Source of the DNA: Myxococcus xanthus
GTDB lineage: Bacteria; Myxococcota; Myxococcia; Myxococcales; Myxococcaceae
Length of the DNA: 64,000 nucleotides
Assembly: GCF_006402735.1 (NCBI RefSeq)
Contig: NZ_CP017174.1
Span: 7,730,001 to 7,794,000, forward strand
Direction of reading: 5' to 3'
A model generated the notes under the pieces. It was not told the DNA's origin and searched no databases. It was given only the letters and a program-made list of their open reading frames with translations. The translations under genes and the position numbers were made by a program. This document shows positions 63,505 through 64,000 of the stretch, piece by piece. How positions within the stretch are numbered: position 1 is the first letter of the stretch; each line of letters opens with the position of its first letter.

Positions 63505-64000
63505 ATGAACTGGATGGGACTGTCCTTGATTGGCGCCGAACGCGGCGAGCCCGGTGGGCCGACGTTCACCGGCTGGAATCCCGCGGAGGGCGTGGCGCTC
63601 GAGCCTCGCTTCCACGGCGCGCGGCCCCAGGAGGTGGAGCGGGCCTGCGTGCTCGCGGAGCAGGCCGCCCCCACGCTCGCGGCGCTGCCCTCGCGTCAGC
63701 GCGCCGTGTTCCTGGAGCACATCGCCGAGGCGCTCCTCGCGGCGGAGGCGGACTTCCTCGCCGTGACGCCAAAGGAGACCGGACTTCCCCCCGCGCGCAT
63801 CCAGGGAGAGCTGGGCCGCGCGGCCGGACAGTTCCGTCAGTTCGCCCGACTGCTGGAGGAAGGCAGTTGGGTGGATGCGCGCATCGACCGGGCCCTGCCC
63901 GAGCGCCGTCCCTTGCCGCGTCCGGACCTGCGCTCCCTGCTGCGCCCCGTGGGGCCGGTGGCCGTGTTCGGCGCGAGCAACTTCCCGCTCGCGTTCTCCG
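63505..64000 (+). CDS. Aldehyde dehydrogenase, N-terminal part (cut by window end); probable alpha-ketoglutarate semialdehyde dehydrogenase
   Basis: The frame is open from the ATG at 63505 (GAGG 8 nt upstream) to the last base, 165 codons. It reads FTGWNPAEGVALEPRF, RQRAVFLEHIAEALLAAEAD and PVGPVAVFGASNFPLAFS, the N-terminal cofactor domain of the aldehyde dehydrogenase family; FGASNFPLAF is typical of the KGSADH/ALDH group. It follows the deaminase by 70 nt. The product, alpha-ketoglutarate, would feed the TCA cycle, completing hydroxyproline use. The catalytic Cys lies outside the window. Confidence 0.9.
   Translation, partial: MNWMGLSLIGAERGEPGGPTFTGWNPAEGVALEPRFHGARPQEVERACVLAEQAAPTLAALPSRQRAVFLEHIAEALLAAEADFLAVTPKETGLPPARIQGELGRAAGQFRQFARLLEEGSWVDARIDRALPERRPLPRPDLRSLLRPVGPVAVFGASNFPLAFS

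Overview
The window is high-GC chromosomal DNA. It resembles a myxobacterium of the Cystobacterineae (Myxococcus/Corallococcus/Archangium type). The evidence is a Hanks-type Ser/Thr kinase with a Pro/Ala/Thr-rich tail, many exported or lipoprotein genes of unknown function, bacillithiol genes, dense packing with 4-nt overlaps, and very GC-rich third codon positions. The genus is an inference from gene content, not from a marker gene.

Left accessory part (1-24.7 kb). It is bounded by two paralogous, alanine-rich, coiled-coil proteins with a glycine-rich hydrophobic core, which point towards each other (2-2128 on + and 21427-23847 on -). Between them lie a subtilisin-like lipoprotein, exported unknowns, gene fragments (acyltransferase-3, a beta-propeller-like protein, a SNF2-helicase relic), a large helical periplasmic protein, and an island of transposon debris (IS66, IS701-like, IS5-like, IS21). 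Inside the debris sits a complete-looking violacein-type operon transcribed leftwards: vioA-vioB-vioC-vioE. The vioD gene, normally between vioC and vioE, is absent, so the predicted product is deoxyviolacein rather than violacein. The operon is visibly AT-richer than its surroundings and is most simply read as horizontally acquired.

Middle part (24.7-50 kb). In order: an ECF sigma factor with an overlapping membrane protein; a TRASH-like Cys-rich lipoprotein followed by an RND efflux system (OMF-RND-MFP); an orphan ammonium transporter behind AT-rich palindromes; a GNAT acetyltransferase; a Ser/Thr kinase with a six-unit repeat; two exported proteins; a trimeric-adhesin-like lipoprotein with an S74-type chaperone domain; a membrane-anchored DUF4041/GIY-YIG protein with the architecture I recall for the SNIPE anti-phage nuclease; L-serine dehydratase; an SRPBCC protein; a large-subunit catalase; and a tail-anchored protein.

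Right part (48-64 kb). Three gene sets are joined by overlapping stop/start codons. A PIG-L deacetylase, a 59-aa membrane peptide and a Na+/solute symporter form a leftward operon. bshC-bshB1-bshA give the bacillithiol pathway. A trans-4-hydroxyproline catabolic operon contains the epimerase, a three-subunit D-hydroxyproline dehydrogenase, a pyrroline-hydroxycarboxylate deaminase and the start of an aldehyde dehydrogenase cut by the window edge. The last operon would let a collagen-degrading predator use hydroxyproline. A DUF2911 protein and an ATPase with Arg in place of the Walker-A Lys lie between the last two sets. I saw no tRNA, rRNA or CRISPR array.
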